Of a stretch of DNA of 64,000 nt, positions 6,428 to 18,733 are shown piece by piece. A program made the translations under genes and the position numbers. Where the stretch lies: contig NZ_RJAC01000002.1 in NCBI RefSeq assembly GCF_003999975.1, forward strand, positions 310,001-374,000. The letters are read 5' to 3'. This DNA comes from Actinoplanes solisilvae. Lineage in GTDB: Bacteria; Actinomycetota; Actinomycetes; Mycobacteriales; Micromonosporaceae. Below the pieces are notes generated by a model that saw only the letters and a program-made list of their open reading frames with translations, searched no databases and had not been told where the DNA came from. The stretch's first letter is position 1. Every line of letters starts with the position of its first letter.

Positions 6428-9393
6428 TGGTCATTCTCCTTAGCCTGGAAGGCGTCGGCCTCGGCAGTGCCGTCCGTACGCCCGCGTTGCACTCCCCGGT
6501 GATACGCGGAAAGCAGACCGCGGACCTCATCGGGGCTGCGACGGTTCTGGTTGCGCGGCCCGGGCTGCACACCGCCGGGCACGAGCTGCGCCTGGGGTAC
6601 ACGCTTGGGGAGGCCCGACCGCGTCGTGCCGGCGTCGACCGGTTCCGCCGCTGCCATCGCCAACTTCCACCCGTCGTCTGCGGCTGTTCTCCATCGATCC
6701 TCGGCAGCGGAGCGCTGCTTCGGAACCGACGGTCCATTGTGCCCGGTGCTCGCGGGAGCGGGCGCCGGGGATGCCGGCGCGGGGGCCGGCGAGGTCGGAG
6801 CTGGTTTTGCGACTGGGGCCGGCTTCGCGACTGGGACCGGCGGGGCGGCCGGCGCCGGGGCCTCGGCCTTCGATGCCGGCGCTGGGCTGTTGGGCGGCGG
6901 GGCGTAGCCGGCGGTCGGCATACCCCACTCCTCCTGGCTCGACTGCTCGTGGTTGCGGAACCAGCTCTGCTGCATCTGCACGAAGATCGGAGCGTCGTTG
7001 CGGTCGTCGGCCACCGGGGCGACCGGCGGGGACGGCACCGGCGGCATCGCGGCCAGCGCGGCTCCCCAGTTGCCCCCGGTCGGGGCGGGCGGCGTGGCCG
7101 GCATCGGCGCCGGCGTGGGCCGGATCGTCTCGTGAGCCTGGGTGGCGGCGGCGAAGCCGTTCATCGTCGGCGAGGTGTTCGTCGCGTCGATCGTCCGCGA
7201 GACGCGGGTCGGCAGCGGAGGCCGGTTCGGCGTCGGCTGCACTTCCGGGTCGGACGGCGGTCGCTGCGACGGGAACATCGGCAGTTGCGGGTGCGCGCTC
7301 TGCGGCGGCGGGGTCGGCTCGCGCCACGGCTCCGGCGCGATCGCCGGCAGGGTCGCCGTGGCGGCCCGGCCCGTCTGCGCGTCCCAGCTTCCGCCGTACG
7401 GGTTGCCGCCCAGTTCGGGGGTGCGCGGGCCGTGCGTGTCACGCCGGCTCGGCAGCACGACGATGCTGCTGGGCAGGGTGACCTGGGCGACCGTGCCGCC
7501 CTCGACGTTGGCCCGCAGCTCGACGCGGATGCCGTAGCGGTCGGCCAGCCGGCCCACGACGGCCAGACCCATCAGGCGGAACGCGGCCACGTCGACGCTC
7601 GGCGGCTCGGAGAGGCGACGGTTGAGCTGGTCCATCTGCTCCTCGGACATGCCGAGCCCGCGGTCCTCGACCTGGATCACCACGTAGTCGCGGATGCGAC
7701 GGCCGTCGGCGACCACGATTGTGGTGGGCGGCGAGAAGCGGGTGGCGTTGTCGAGCAGCTCGGCGACCAGACGCACGACGTCGTTGACGGCGAGCGCGGC
7801 GATGGAGATGTCGGTGTCGACCGTGCCGAACTCGATGCGGTTGTAGAGCTCGACCTCGGACTGCGCGGCGCGCAGCGCGTCGACCAGCAGCGCGTCCTCG
7901 CGGCGCGGGGCGCTGGAGTCGGCACCCGCCAGCACCAGCAGGTTCTCGTCGTTGCGGCGCATCCGGGTGGCCAGGTGGTCGAGCTCGAAGAGCTGCGCGA
8001 GCCTCTTCGGGTCCTCCTCGGTGCGCTCGATCTGGTCGAGCTCGCCGATCATCCGGTCGACCAGCGACTGACTGCGCCGGGCCAGGTTGAGGAACATCGT
8101 CGAGACGCTGGTACGCAGGGCCGCCTGCTCGGCCGCGATGCGGACCGCTTCGCGGTGAACGACGTTGAACGCCTGGGCGACCTGGCCGATCTCGTCGCGG
8201 TTGGGCAGCTGGATCGGGTCGCGTACCTGGCGTACCAGTTCGTCGGCGCCGCCCTCACCGAGGTTGCGGGCGTCACGCAGCTTGGCCACGGCGTCGGGCA
8301 GGTCGCGGTTGGCCACCGCGAGGGCGCCCTCACGCAGCCGGCGCAGCGACATGTTCAGCGAGCGGGCCAGGATGACGGCCAGCACGATCGCGAGGATGAG
8401 GACGAGAACGACCGCGGCCGACTCGATCGCGGCCTGGCGTACGACGCCGTCGCGGTCGGCGGACGCCTGCGCGACCACGTCGGACTCGAGCTCGCGCTCG
8501 GCCCAGCGCATCAGGTCGACGACCGCGCCGAAGGCCTCGGTGATCTCCTCGGCCCGCACCGAGCCGCTGCTGTCGGCCCGGGCGAGCCGGGTGGCCAGGC
8601 TGTCGACCAGGTTGACGGCGTCGCCGCTGACCACGTTGTCGACCAGCGACCGCTGCTGAGCGTCGGCCACCAGAGAGAAGGAGAGCAGCGCCTCCTGCTG
8701 GCCGGTCTGGGTCGCGATGAACGCGGTGCGCTGCTCGGCGCTGTTGTCCTTGATGACCCGGGCCGCGTACGAGACCGCTTCCTGGTCGGCGGTGCCGGCC
8801 TTGGCGCGGGCGAACGCGGCGATGGCGCGCAACTGGTCGGCGACCTCGCCGTCCCCGGCGAACTGGCTGACCGCCTCGCCGTACGCGACCAGGTCGGTGA
8901 TCACCACGCTGTAGCGGGACACTGCCTCGGCGACCGCGATGCCGCTTCGGTCACCGACCGCGGTGCGGGTCGCGTCCATGGTGTTGAGGTGGTCGTCGAT
9001 CCGTACGAGACGGTCGTTGACCGCCTTGGGCGCGTCCTCGATGGCGGCCCGGTTCGCACGGTAGGTCTGGATCTGCGCGTCAGTCGCGCGGACCGCGGCC
9101 TGGTAGGTGTCGGGCTTGAGCGTGGGCCGGCCGAGATAGGCGGCGGCAGCCATACGCTCGACGTGCAGAAGCTGGGTGAGACCCGAGATGTCGGTCTCCA
9201 GCTTGGTCAGTTCTTCGACCGTTCCGGCCTCGGACGCCCGCTGTCCGACATCGACAAGACGGGTGGTGGCGAGGGCGACAACGGCGACCAACGGAACAAC
9301 CAGGATGATGGCCAGTTTGGCGCGGATCCGCGCGTCACGCAGACGGGGAAAGACACCACGGCGCGTCACCTGGGTCGAAGATCCGGTGCTCAC
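6424..9393 (-). CDS. Conservon sensor histidine kinase with NIT domain (CvnA-type)
   Basis: A 989-residue membrane kinase. Residues 25-43 form TM1, about 50-310 an extracytoplasmic NIT (nitrate/nitrite-sensing type) helical domain, 324-345 TM2, then HAMP, a dimerisation helix near 435-458 and an HATPase_c domain with N-box ELLDNATRFSPP (545-556), G1 EDRGLGMS (576-583) and G2 LMGLAVVGRLA (607-617). From about 650 to the end it is proline/alanine-rich and probably disordered. I start at GTG 9393 because GGAGGAGAAG lies just upstream; the frame is open to 9594 but that segment is not conserved. No response regulator is adjacent, as usual for conservons. Confidence 0.92.
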   Translation of the reverse strand: MSTGSSTQVTRRGVFPRLRDARIRAKLAIILVVPLVAVVALATTRLVDVGQRASEAGTVEELTKLETDISGLTQLLHVERMAAAAYLGRPTLKPDTYQAAVRATDAQIQTYRANRAAIEDAPKAVNDRLVRIDDHLNTMDATRTAVGDRSGIAVAEAVSRYSVVITDLVAYGEAVSQFAGDGEVADQLRAIAAFARAKAGTADQEAVSYAARVIKDNSAEQRTAFIATQTGQQEALLSFSLVADAQQRSLVDNVVSGDAVNLVDSLATRLARADSSGSVRAEEITEAFGAVVDLMRWAERELESDVVAQASADRDGVVRQAAIESAAVVLVLILAIVLAVILARSLNMSLRRLREGALAVANRDLPDAVAKLRDARNLGEGGADELVRQVRDPIQLPNRDEIGQVAQAFNVVHREAVRIAAEQAALRTSVSTMFLNLARRSQSLVDRMIGELDQIERTEEDPKRLAQLFELDHLATRMRRNDENLLVLAGADSSAPRREDALLVDALRAAQSEVELYNRIEFGTVDTDISIAALAVNDVVRLVAELLDNATRFSPPTTIVVADGRRIRDYVVIQVEDRGLGMSEEQMDQLNRRLSEPPSVDVAAFRLMGLAVVGRLADRYGIRVELRANVEGGTVAQVTLPSSIVVLPSRRDTHGPRTPELGGNPYGGSWDAQTGRAATATLPAIAPEPWREPTPPPQSAHPQLPMFPSQRPPSDPEVQPTPNRPPLPTRVSRTIDATNTSPTMNGFAAATQAHETIRPTPAPMPATPPAPTGGNWGAALAAMPPVPSPPVAPVADDRNDAPIFVQMQQSWFRNHEQSSQEEWGMPTAGYAPPPNSPAPASKAEAPAPAAPPVPVAKPAPVAKPAPTSPAPAPASPAPAPASTGHNGPSVPKQRSAAEDRWRTAADDGWKLAMAAAEPVDAGTTRSGLPKRVPQAQLVPGGVQPGPRNQNRRSPDEVRGLLSAYHRGVQRGRTDGTAEADAFQAKENDQ

Positions 9394-9809
9394 GACTTCT
9401 CCTCCGTGGTCTTGCCCGTGGTTCTTCGCCCGCAGAATCTGGTGCGGCCCGGGAATTTCATCAGAGCGGACATCCCTTTGGGAAGTCTGGAAACACCCGG
9501 AAACGACTTCGGTGACCGACTGCAAGCAATCTCGACAGTTCCACAATCGACAAGCAAACTGCTTTGACGTGCGCGAATATATCGACCGCGACATCCCGTG
9601 ACGACTCGGTCACTCGAAACCCCCAAGATTTCAACCATTATGTGAGACAACTGTCTCGTTTCATCGATGGTGCTCCGCTTGACCAGGCGCTCTCACGTTG
9701 GCAAGGTTTGGCGCGATCGAACGGACACGTTGTCCGTGTCGGCGCGCCCGCCGGCGGCCCACGATGCTGCCGGCACTTTCGCCTTCCCGCCCTCTTAGGA
9801 GGCTCCGCA
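9394..9809. promoter_or_regulatory. Divergent control region between the conservon and the ABC genes
   Basis: These 416 bp separate two divergent operons and include a stretch (about 9530-9670) clearly richer in A+T than its surroundings. Two dyads stand out: GTGAC-N6-GTCAC at 9598-9613 and GAGACA-AC-TGTCTC at 9644-9657. Either could be an operator. I found no convincing -35/-10 pair, although TATATT on the minus strand (about 9577-9582) is a possible -10 for the kinase operon. Confidence 0.5.
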
Positions 9810-10967
9810 GTGCGGCCTTCCCGCATCACCGCGGCAACCGCTGTGGCATCGATGCTCCTCGTCTCCGGTGCGGCCGGCTGCTCCTCGGACGACAGCGACG
9901 GTAAGCAGGTGGTGGTCATCGCCGCCGACCTGAACAACTCGTCGCCGGTCGACACCGCGTACGCCCGTGCCCTGCAGCTGCGGATCGAACAGATCAACGC
10001 GTCCGGTCAGCTCGGCGACCGCGTGCTGCAGTTGCGCACGACGGACAACCGCAACGATCCGACGGCGTCGCTGCGCAACATCAATTCCTTCGCCGACGAC
10101 AAGACGGTCGCGGCCGTGGTCACCGGAACCTGCGACGTGTGCGTCGTCGACGCGGCCAAGACGATCAACGACAAGGCCGTGCCGACGATCTCGCTGGCCG
10201 CCTCCGACGAGGTGACCAGCCCGGTCGCCGAACGGCAGTACGTCTTCAAGCTGGGCCCGAACTCGGCCGACAGCAGCGCCGCGCTGGTCAACGAGCTAAC
10301 CCGTGCGCGCATCCCGAACGTCGCGGTGCTCTACACCAGCGACCTTTACGGCAAGGGTGCGAACACGGCGTTCAACCAGGCGCTGGACGGCACCGGCATC
10401 GACGTGAAGGGCTCGCGCTCGGTCAAGCCCGGTGCCGCCGACATCGCCCAGGCCGTGGGCACCCTGACCGACAGCGACCCGGGTGCGCTGATCATCCTCA
10501 CCCCGCCCGACCTGGCCCAGCAGGCCGCCGTCGACGCGAAGGCGGCCGACTACCAGGGCAAGATCTACTTCGACGCGGCCTCGGCGACCGACCTGTTCAT
10601 CCCGACCGCCGGGGTCGCGGCCATGAACGGCTCCACCCTGGTGTTCACCCAGATCCTGGCGATCGACGACGTGATCGCGACGACGCCGGCCAAGTCGTCC
10701 CGCAAGCAGTGGTTCCGCGACTACACGTCCCGGTACGGCAGCTACTCGGGCGTGGCCTCGTTCGCCGCCGACGCCGCCGACCTGGTCGCCGACGCGGTGG
10801 CCCGGGTGGGCGCCGACCGCCCGCGCATCCGCGAGATCATCGAGACCTCCCAGGTGGACGGTCTCTCCGGCCCGATCCGGCTCACCCCGGACAACCACTC
10901 CGGCCTCATGCCGCAGGCGCTGACCCTGCTGGTAGCCCGGAGCGGCCGGTGGCGGCTGGCCTCATGA
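9810..10967 (+). CDS. Lipoprotein substrate-binding protein of the branched-chain amino-acid receptor type
   Basis: The 385-residue protein has a lipoprotein signal ending SGAAGC (Cys24), followed by a periplasmic-binding fold of the Peripla_BP_6 (LivJ/AmiC) class: VVVIAADLNNSSPVDTAYARALQL, AVVTGTCDVCVVDAAKTIND, VAVLYTSDLYGKGA. Such proteins deliver amino acids, amides or urea to ABC importers, or act as sensors. GTG at 9810 follows an excellent AGGAGG, so the longer frame from 9564 is not used. It overlaps the ATPase gene by 4 nt (ATGA). The ligand cannot be read from sequence. Confidence 0.85.
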   Translation: MRPSRITAATAVASMLLVSGAAGCSSDDSDGKQVVVIAADLNNSSPVDTAYARALQLRIEQINASGQLGDRVLQLRTTDNRNDPTASLRNINSFADDKTVAAVVTGTCDVCVVDAAKTINDKAVPTISLAASDEVTSPVAERQYVFKLGPNSADSSAALVNELTRARIPNVAVLYTSDLYGKGANTAFNQALDGTGIDVKGSRSVKPGAADIAQAVGTLTDSDPGALIILTPPDLAQQAAVDAKAADYQGKIYFDAASATDLFIPTAGVAAMNGSTLVFTQILAIDDVIATTPAKSSRKQWFRDYTSRYGSYSGVASFAADAADLVADAVARVGADRPRIREIIETSQVDGLSGPIRLTPDNHSGLMPQALTLLVARSGRWRLAS

Positions 10968-11713
10968 TCAAGATCGACGGCGTGTCCCGCACGTTCACCG
11001 GACGGTCGGGCACGGTCGAGGCGCTGCGCGACGTCAGCCTCGAGGTCGCCGACGGCGAGTTCGTCGCGATCGTCGGCCGTTCCGGCTGCGGCAAGTCGAC
11101 GCTGTTGCGACTCATCGCGGGCCTGCTCCCGCCGACCGGCGGCCGCGTCGACGTCGGCGGCGAGCGGGTCGTCAAGCCCCGGCGGGACGTCTCCATGATG
11201 TTCCAGCGCCCGGCCCTGCTGCCCTGGCGTACGGTGCTCGACAACGTGCTGCTGCCGGTGCAGATCTTCGGCTTCCGCAAGGCGGAGTATCGCGACCGCG
11301 CGGAGCAGCTGCTCGCCCTGACCGGCCTGACCGGTTTCGAGAAGCGGCTCCCGCACGAGCTCTCCGGCGGCATGCAGCAGCGGGTCGCCCTCTGCCGGGC
11401 CCTGATCGCCCGTCCTCAGGTGATGCTTATGGACGAGCCGTTCTCGGCGCTCGACCCGCTGATCCGCGAGGAGCTGTCGGTCGAGCTGCAGCGCATCCAC
11501 ATGGAGCAGGAGGCGACCACCGTCTTCGTCACCCACTCGATCGACGAGGCGGTGCTGCTGGCCGACCGGGTGGTCGTGCTCAGCCCCCGTCCGGGCCGGG
11601 TGCGCGAGATCGTGGACGTCCGCATTCCCCGGCCGAGAACGCTGGGCCGCACCGCGCACTCCGATGAGGTCGCTCGGTGCAGCGCCCTGCTCCATGATCT
11701 TCTAATGGCCTGA
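10964..11713 (+). CDS. ABC transporter ATPase of the nitrate/sulfonate/taurine type
   Basis: A 249-residue ATP-binding subunit with Walker A GRSGCGKST (38-46), Q-loop Gln81, signature LSGGMQQR (133-140), Walker B MLMDEP (154-159) and switch histidine in FVTHS. The sequence MMFQRPALLPWRTVLDNVLLP places it with SsuB/TauB/NrtD-like ATPases, which normally pair with NMT1-type binding proteins. Here it is translationally coupled (ATGA overlap) to a LivJ-type binding protein. No permease follows: the next gene is unlike any ABC permease. It may use a permease encoded elsewhere. Confidence 0.9.
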   Translation: MIKIDGVSRTFTGRSGTVEALRDVSLEVADGEFVAIVGRSGCGKSTLLRLIAGLLPPTGGRVDVGGERVVKPRRDVSMMFQRPALLPWRTVLDNVLLPVQIFGFRKAEYRDRAEQLLALTGLTGFEKRLPHELSGGMQQRVALCRALIARPQVMLMDEPFSALDPLIREELSVELQRIHMEQEATTVFVTHSIDEAVLLADRVVVLSPRPGRVREIVDVRIPRPRTLGRTAHSDEVARCSALLHDLLMA

Positions 11714-11741
11714 ACCGATCACTCTTCGTATAAATACCTAA

Positions 11742-11767
11742 GCGGGATTTTAAGAATCCGGTCCCGC
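11742..11767 (+). repeat. Nested inverted repeat downstream of the ATPase gene
   Basis: GCGGGA (11742-11747) pairs with TCCCGC (11762-11767), enclosing GGATT/AATCC (11745-11749 and 11755-11759). The spacer is AT-rich with TATAAATACC just upstream. It may be a weak terminator for the ABC genes or part of the promoter of the next gene. Confidence 0.45.
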
Positions 11768-11797
11768 TGTTGAGCGCGTAGGCGAGGAAACCGTAAC

Positions 11798-13015
11798 GTG
11801 CCGGTCATGGCTTTTCGCACCCGAGCGAAGTTGGTGGGGGCCGCATTCGGCGCCGCGGCGCTGGTTGGGGCGGGTCAGTTGGGCTTGGCCTACGGGCTGG
11901 GCGTCCTCGACCTGACCCGTGCCGTAGAGATCACTGCGCGTGACGGCTGGACCGCTGAGCTGGCCTGGGTCGCGTGGTTCGCGATGACCGCGGCCGCCGC
12001 TGGTGGCCTGGTCGGTCGCGCCTGGCTCCCCGCGGGGGCCGGCGCGACGACCCGGCTCGTCGCGGGCACGGCGGCCGGCTTCGGGGCGGCGCTGATCGTC
12101 CCGCTGACCATGCAACCGGCGCGCAGTGCCCAGGTCGTCGGGGTGGACGCGGTCTTCGTGATCGGTGCCTGCGCGATCCTCGGTGCGGTGGCCGGCGTCC
12201 TGGCCGCGTACGCCGCCCTGGGCCGCAACGCCGCACGCTGGAGTCTCGCCACCACGAGCGCCGTGATCTGGCTGCTCGCGCTGGTGTCGGTCGCGCCCAC
12301 GCTGCGGTCGGGTGACAAGCCTTCCCTCGTACGCCTCGGCGTGCTCGACGCCGGTTTCGTGCCGGACGACCTCGCCGAGCAGGCGTCGCTGGCCACGATG
12401 CCGGCGATCGCCCTGATCTGCGGCCTGGTGATCGGCATCGCCGCCCGCCGCAAGCGCCTGTCGATGGCCTCGATCGCCCTGGCCGGGCTGCCCGGGCCGG
12501 CGTTGCTGACCCTCGCCTACCTGATCGCCGGTCCCGGGAGCGGGCGCGGACAGGAGCTGCCCTACTGGGCGGCGATGACGGCGACCGGGGCGGGCGTGCT
12601 CGGCTCGGTTCTCATCGCCGTGCTGGGCCGCGGGCCGGCCAAGGACGGCGACGCGCCGGAGCGCGCCGCCGCCGAGCACCCGCCTCTGCCCCAACGGGAC
12701 GCCAAGCCCGACTCGGCCATCGCCAAGGCGGCGAACTCGGTCTCGAACAGTCCGCTGCCCGGCGCGGGGGCGGCGCAGGCGATCACCGGACGGGCCGCGG
12801 TCAGTGCCCGGGCCTCGGTCGCGGCTCGCGCCGCCGCCCAGCGCCCGGCTGAGGAGCTGCGCCCGTCGGACACCGGGGTCATCACGATGCCGCCGTTCGA
12901 CGGCTTCGCCAAGCCCCAGTCGCCCCAGTCGCCGCAGTCGGGGCAACTGCCGCCGCAGCAGCAGCGGCCGGACGGCGAGATCAGCGACTGGGTGAGCGGT
13001 CTGGGCCGCGGCTGA
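11798..13015 (+). CDS. Polytopic membrane protein of unknown function
   Basis: I do not recognise a family. The 405-residue protein has about eight hydrophobic segments between residues 10 and 285 (for example LVGAAFGAAALVGAGQLG, AGTAAGFGAALIVPL, VIWLLALVSVAP, MTATGAGVLGSVLIAVLG). A hydrophilic, low-complexity tail of about 120 residues rich in Ala, Pro, Gln and Ser follows, with repeated SPQ triplets and an N-terminally charged boundary after residue 285. GTG at 11798 is preferred because GAGGAAA lies 7 nt upstream; ATG 11807 is the alternative. It converges on thiC. Confidence 0.8.
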   Translation: MPVMAFRTRAKLVGAAFGAAALVGAGQLGLAYGLGVLDLTRAVEITARDGWTAELAWVAWFAMTAAAAGGLVGRAWLPAGAGATTRLVAGTAAGFGAALIVPLTMQPARSAQVVGVDAVFVIGACAILGAVAGVLAAYAALGRNAARWSLATTSAVIWLLALVSVAPTLRSGDKPSLVRLGVLDAGFVPDDLAEQASLATMPAIALICGLVIGIAARRKRLSMASIALAGLPGPALLTLAYLIAGPGSGRGQELPYWAAMTATGAGVLGSVLIAVLGRGPAKDGDAPERAAAEHPPLPQRDAKPDSAIAKAANSVSNSPLPGAGAAQAITGRAAVSARASVAARAAAQRPAEELRPSDTGVITMPPFDGFAKPQSPQSPQSGQLPPQQQRPDGEISDWVSGLGRG

Positions 13016-13056
13016 CAACGCCACGGCCCCGGGCGCCCGCAGGTTGTGGAAACCGT

Positions 13057-14622
<1,566 letters not shown>

Positions 14623-14644
14623 TCACGAACCGTCCCGCCAAAAT

Positions 14645-15402
14645 TCAGGGGGCGAAGTGGTTCAGCGGTCCAGGCCCGGCGCCCAGCCGCCAATCACGTC
14701 CGCCGGTCAGCGCGGCCGCGACATAGCGTTTGGCGTTGCGCACGGCCAGCGGCACCGGATCACCCGCGGCCAGCCGCACCGCGATCGCCGACGAAAAGGT
14801 GCAGCCCGACCCGTGGTTGTTGACCGTGGCCACCTGCTCGCCCCGCAACGTCTCGGTTTTCCCGTCGAAGCGCAGCACGTCGATCGCCAGCTCGCTGCCG
14901 GTCACCACCGCCGCCCGCGCGCCCTTGTCGACCAGCAGCTCAGCCGCGGCTTCCATCTCGTCGGCCGTCTCGACCCGGCCCGCGACGAGAGCGGCCGCCT
15001 CCTGCCGATTCGGGGTCACCACGCACGGGTACGCCACCAGGGGCGCAACCGAAGCCGTCGAGGCGAGCCGCGCCCCCGAGGTCGCCACCAGCACCGGATC
15101 GACGACCAGGTTGGGCAGACGATCAGCGCGCTCGACGACCAGCCGGGCGATCGCCGGATCCCCGATCATGCCGACCTTGACCGCGGCCACTTCGAAATCA
15201 GCCAGTACGGCGTCAAGCTGCGCCGCCACCACGTCGACCGGAATCGGGTGGATCGCGGTGACACCCAACGTGTTCTGTGCGGTCACCGCCGTGATGACCG
15301 AGACGCCGTACGCCCCCAGGGCCGCGAACGTTTTCAGATCGGCCTGAATCCCGGCCCCGCCCCCGGAGTCCGACCCGGCGATCGTCAGCACCACCGGCGG
15401 CG

Positions 15403-15406
<4 letters not shown>
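14645..15406 (-). CDS. thiD: Hydroxymethylpyrimidine (phosphate) kinase
   Basis: ThiD phosphorylates HMP and HMP-P to HMP pyrophosphate, the co-substrate of ThiE. The 253-residue ribokinase-fold protein starts TPPVVLTIAGSDSGGGAGIQ, carries VGMIGDPAIARLV and ends with the anion-hole/catalytic motif NNHGSGCTFSSAIA. GTG at 15406 overlaps the previous gene's stop (GTGA). The frame extends to 15565, but that segment is an arginine/glycine-rich shadow of the upstream gene. Confidence 0.95.
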
Positions 15407-17954
<2,548 letters not shown>

Positions 17955-17958
<4 letters not shown>

Positions 17959-18596
17959 GCCGGCTCTCCGCGGTTGGCGGCGGTCGTCCCGGCAGTGGTC
18001 GCCCGTGCAGTCCAGCGAGCATCGAGTGCCTTCAAGAACTCGACCGTGGCCCCGGCCGGATCGCCGGCCACCGCCGAGATCGCGGCCACGCCGTACGAGT
18101 CCAGCAACGCCACGCGTTCCGGTGTGATCCCGGCGATCGCGATCACCGGCGTCCCCGGCACGGCCCGAACCACGGCCGACACGCCCTCGACCCCGATCGG
18201 ATCGGGCAGCCCGTTCTTCGAGGTCGTGGCGAAGGCCGGCCCGACCCCGAGATAGCCGGCCCCGGCCCGCACCGCGGCGCGCGCATCGGCCGCGTTCCGG
18301 CAGGTCGCCCCCAGAATCGCGGCCGGCCCGAGAGCCCGCCGCGCCGCCGCCACCGGCAGATCGTCGGCCCCGACGTGCACCCCGTCGGCCCCGGCCGCGA
18401 GCGCCACCCCGACCCGATCATCGACCAGGCACAACGCGCCGGCCGGGCGGCACAGCGCAAGGGCGGCCATCGTCAGGGCGTACGCCTCGCGGTCGTTGCT
18501 CTTGACTCTGACCTGGACGGCCACCGGCCCAAGACCGAGCACGCCGCGCACGACGTCGATCGAGTCGGTGACGATATGCAAACGCGGAAACGACAA
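17955..18596 (-). CDS. thiE: Thiamine-phosphate synthase
   Basis: ThiE couples HMP pyrophosphate and thiazole phosphate to thiamin phosphate. The 213-residue protein shows the barrel motifs VAVQVRVKSNDREAYAL, ADGVHVGADDLPV, LGATCRN and GVGPAFATTSKNG, with GITPERV closing the phosphate site. The start is TTG at 18596: GGGAGGAG lies 7 nt upstream and no ATG or GTG fits. That ribosome site is the 3' edge of the TPP riboswitch, so translation of the operon's first gene can be switched by thiamin pyrophosphate. Confidence 0.93.
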
Positions 18597-18605
18597 CGGA
18601 CGCTC

Positions 18606-18700
18606 CTCCCTGCGCCGGCATGATCCGGATCAGGTTCGACGGTCGGAGGCCGCGACAGCCTCCCTCTCAGCCCGGTGCACCGGACTCCCGTGGGTGTTGT
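18606..18700 (-). promoter_or_regulatory. TPP riboswitch (THI element)
   Basis: On the minus strand the conserved aptamer pieces appear in order: CCCACGGGAGTCC, then GGGCTGAGAGGGAGGC, then GAACCTGATCCGGATCATGCC and GGCGCAGGGAG. CUGAGA and CCUGAU..GGAU..AUGCC are the invariant TPP-binding segments. The final GGGAGGAG is also the Shine-Dalgarno of thiE, so ligand binding should hide it. It starts about 35 nt after the stop of the upstream ABC-F gene, leaving little room for a separate promoter. Confidence 0.96.
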
Positions 18701-18733
18701 TCCCGGACCATATCCCGTCCGGGCGCCGAAAAA

